Source: Candidatus Saccharimonadales bacterium
GTDB taxonomy: Bacteria > Patescibacteriota > Saccharimonadia > Saccharimonadales > Saccharimonadaceae
Reading direction: 5' to 3'
Assembly (NCBI GenBank): GCA_030145955.1
Contig: JASLCR010000036.1
Span: 1 to 7,750, forward strand
DNA: 7,750 bases
In this document: positions 6,169 through 7,750 of the stretch, one piece after another
Layout: each line of letters starts with the position of its first letter
Numbering within the stretch: position 1 is the first letter of the stretch
Translations under genes and position numbers: made by a program
The notes under the pieces: generated by a model
The model's database searches: none
The model's input: only the letters and a program-made list of their open reading frames with translations
Told to the model about the DNA's origin: nothing

Positions 6169-6207
6169 AAGTAAAAACGTCACCATCGGTGGCGTTTTTA
6201 CTTTGGT
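6165..6207 (+). terminator. 20-bp terminator hairpin that includes the tRNA ACCA end
   Basis: The arm 6165-6184 pairs with 6188-6207 around a 3-nt loop (ATC). There are 19 Watson-Crick pairs and one G-U (6180-6192). The right arm contains a run of five T followed by ACTTT, and the left arm the matching A run, so it can act on both strands. Its first four bases are the tRNA's ACCA, so the full stem hides the mature 3' end until it is trimmed. Upstream of pyk it also insulates that gene. Confidence 0.8.
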
Positions 6208-6208
6208 A

Positions 6209-6315
6209 ATTTCACTTGTGAAATGAATCGAACTCCGAGTTCGCTAGCTAGTCGTACACCCCAGCAAAGCGGGCGTGTCGATTAGATATACCTTAGTATT
6301 CTCCGTGAGGTCACT
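6209..6315. repeat. Hairpin-rich spacer with partial direct and inverted copies of tRNA-Glu
   Basis: The 17 bp at 6298-6314 are identical to tRNA positions 6150-6166 (T-arm half plus acceptor 3' strand). The 14 bp at 6225-6238 are the exact reverse complement of the T-arm at 6140-6153. The next bases, 6311-6324 (TCACTCACCACTAG), match 13 of 14 of 6081-6094 just upstream of the tRNA. Further stems are ATTTCAC/GTGAAAT (6209-6224), CGAACT/AGTTCG (6229-6243), CTAGCTAG (6244-6251) and an imperfect ACACCCCAGC/GCGGGCGTGT stem (6256-6278). No coding sequence is seen. It looks like remains of a second tRNA-Glu copy, or an att-like scar. Confidence 0.6.
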
Positions 6316-6371
6316 CACCACTAGTTTTCCTATACTATGAATAAGCTTTGCGCGAGAGCATCCACATCCCC

Positions 6372-6377
6372 TATAAT
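6372..6377 (+). promoter_or_regulatory. TATAAT -10 box of pyk, near-leaderless
   Basis: A perfect TATAAT lies 7 nt before ATG 6385, with a weak TTGCGC (6348-6353) 18 bp upstream. The predicted transcript start falls on or next to the start codon. The gap AGAAAAA holds no clear SD. A second -10-like TATACT is at 6331-6336. Confidence 0.6.
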
Positions 6378-6384
6378 AGAAAAA

Positions 6385-7750
6385 ATGACCACTATATTTA
6401 AACGATCCAAAATTCTAGCGACCCTTGGTCCATCAACAAACAGCCCAGATGCTATCGAAACATTAATCACAACTGGCGTGAATGGTTTTCGCTTAAACTT
6501 TAGTCATGGCGACTACGAAGAGCGCGATCAGCAGATTGGCTGGATTCGCGAGGCAAGTGACCGGCTCCGTAAGCCAGTGGCGATTTTGCAAGATCTTCAG
6601 GGGCCAAAGATTCGCCTGGGTATGCTTGCAAATGATGTAGCTGTGCAGGCTGGTGATGAGCTAGTACTCGATGCTGCGGTAGAACATGATGGTAGCATGA
6701 CATTACCAGTGCAGTACAATCTAGCTGAAAAAGTAAAGCCTGGCGAGGCGCTGTATATCTTTGATGGTAAGGTTCGCACAGAAGTGCTGGCAATTGAGAG
6801 TGAAACTGCTATCCGCGTGAAGGTAGCTAATGCCGGTACATTGATGAGTAAAAAGGGAATTAATCTGCCAGATACCGACTTTGCAGGCGATATTTTAACT
6901 GAAAAGGACCTGCGTGATATTGAGTATGGTGCTGAGCAGGACCTTGATTATGTGGCGCTGAGCTTTGTACAGAGCGCAGAAGATATCGAACACCTCAGGC
7001 AGCTACTTGTTGAAAAAGGGTCTGAAGCGCAAATTATCGCCAAGATTGAGACGAAAGCGGCGATTGAGCCAGTTACTCTAGAAGAAATTGTCAAAGCAAG
7101 CGATGGGGTGATGGTGGCGCGTGGTGACTTGGCGGTTGAAGCCGGCGCAGAAATCGTGCCGATCATGCAGCGTCGAATTATTGCCTTGTGCCGTAAGCAC
7201 AGCAAGATTAGTATCGTGGCGACGCAGATGATGGCAAGCATGGTGAGTTCACCAGAGCCAACTCGTGCTGAAGTGAGTGATGTGGCAAATGCCGTTATCC
7301 AAGGTGCTGATACGGTGATGCTGAGTGACGAAACCGCAATGGGTGAATATCCAATCGAAACGGTGGCAGCAATGAAACGCACCATTCTCTATACTCAGGA
7401 ACACAGTGATGTCACCGTAGAGGATGCACGTGTAACAATTGATGATGAGGACATGAAGCAGCATGCAATTGCTGGCGCAGCGGTTGAGCTCGCTGGCAAC
7501 TTGGCTGCGCAAGCTATCGTTGCAGAGACGAAGTCGGGGGCAACTGCGGCAAGAATTGCCAGCCATCGACCAAATCTTCCGATTATTAGTGTGACCAGCA
7601 GTAAGCGCGCGGCACAACAACTTGCACTTAGTTACGCAAACAAGAGTTTTGTACGACCCGATGGTGAAAAAGCCGGAGTATCCCTTACCCGTGAACTCAA
7701 GGAGCAAGGTTTCTTTGGTGGCACCCAACCTGTAGCGGTAGTACTGGTGA
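6385..7750 (+). CDS. pyk: Pyruvate kinase, 3' end cut off by the window
   Basis: 455 residues are visible and about 15-25 are probably missing. The enzyme transfers phosphate from phosphoenolpyruvate to ADP, the last step of glycolysis, in the cytoplasm. Landmarks: KILATLGPS (9-17), FRLNFSHG (35-42, with R36, N38 and S40), LQDLQGPKIR (68-77), KKGINLP (156-162), AKIET (219-223, catalytic K220 and metal ligand E222), ARGDLAVE (245-252, D248), ATQMM (279-283, T280), PTRAEVSDVANAV (292-304) and DTVMLSDETAMGEYP (309-323). The C-terminal domain begins near 345. At the site equivalent to rabbit Glu117 it has Lys75, with Leu71 and Gln72 before it: the signature of potassium-independent enzymes. ATG 6385 puts the usual short lead before KILATLGPS. 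An in-frame ATG at 6337 would add 16 residues and sits on a -10-like box, so it is less likely. Confidence 0.97.
   Translation, partial: MTTIFKRSKILATLGPSTNSPDAIETLITTGVNGFRLNFSHGDYEERDQQIGWIREASDRLRKPVAILQDLQGPKIRLGMLANDVAVQAGDELVLDAAVEHDGSMTLPVQYNLAEKVKPGEALYIFDGKVRTEVLAIESETAIRVKVANAGTLMSKKGINLPDTDFAGDILTEKDLRDIEYGAEQDLDYVALSFVQSAEDIEHLRQLLVEKGSEAQIIAKIETKAAIEPVTLEEIVKASDGVMVARGDLAVEAGAEIVPIMQRRIIALCRKHSKISIVATQMMASMVSSPEPTRAEVSDVANAVIQGADTVMLSDETAMGEYPIETVAAMKRTILYTQEHSDVTVEDARVTIDDEDMKQHAIAGAAVELAGNLAAQAIVAETKSGATAARIASHRPNLPIISVTSSKRAAQQLALSYANKSFVRPDGEKAGVSLTRELKEQGFFGGTQPVAVVLV

Noticed and set aside
6094..6315. Integrated mobile element at tRNA-Glu
   Set aside because: Only about 130 bp lie between the repeats and no integrase or other gene is present, so I report it as an att-like or decayed duplicate only.
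6337..6384. In-frame ATG 6337 as start of pyk
   Set aside because: The extra 16 residues do not resemble a pyruvate kinase N-terminus, and the better promoter box at 6372 lies downstream of it.
7249..7728. Minus-strand open frames at 6948-7385 and 7249-7728
   Set aside because: Both are antisense to pyruvate kinase, whose plus-strand motifs are unmistakable.

Overview
The window looks like chromosomal DNA of a Candidatus Saccharibacteria (TM7)-type or related CPR bacterium. This is an inference from style, not from a marker gene. The main clues are a secreted protein with an LPTTG sorting tail and a short Cys-containing segment after DUF11-like repeats, short TATAAT boxes sitting directly on start codons, compact spacing, and standard-code genes with bacterial Shine-Dalgarno sites.

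Left part (1-3996, + strand): the 3' part of a fold-type III PLP-dependent ornithine/lysine-type decarboxylase ends in an ATGA overlap with a 391-codon gene of unknown function, whose C-terminal half is weakly acetyltransferase-like. The two are probably translated together. A 730-residue membrane histidine kinase follows from its own extended -10 promoter: multi-pass N-terminus, GAF-like domain, coiled coil, HisKA, HATPase. No response regulator is in view.

Middle part (3967-5900, - strand): a 72-residue tail-anchored membrane protein converges on the kinase and overlaps its 3' end by 30 nt. Upstream of it lies a 474-residue secreted, LPTTG-anchored surface protein with Ig/PKD-like and DUF11-like modules. 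That gene has a strong promoter, an operator-like set of TGACA half-sites and a leader of about 87 nt holding two identical SD-type motifs.

Right part (5900-7750, + strand): a consensus-like promoter reads into about 130 nt of consecutive predicted hairpins, then tRNA-Glu(UUC) with encoded CCA. A 20-bp hairpin begins inside the tRNA's ACCA end. Past it is an A+T/G+C mixed stretch carrying direct and inverted partial copies of tRNA-Glu sequence. Pyruvate kinase (pyk) then starts from a promoter that predicts an almost leaderless mRNA and runs off the end. Its active-site residues match the potassium-independent (Lys117) class.

There is no CRISPR array, insertion sequence or defence cassette. 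The least explained parts are the hairpin-rich leader and scrambled tRNA fragments around tRNA-Glu (5960-6324), and the decarboxylase plus unknown-protein pair.
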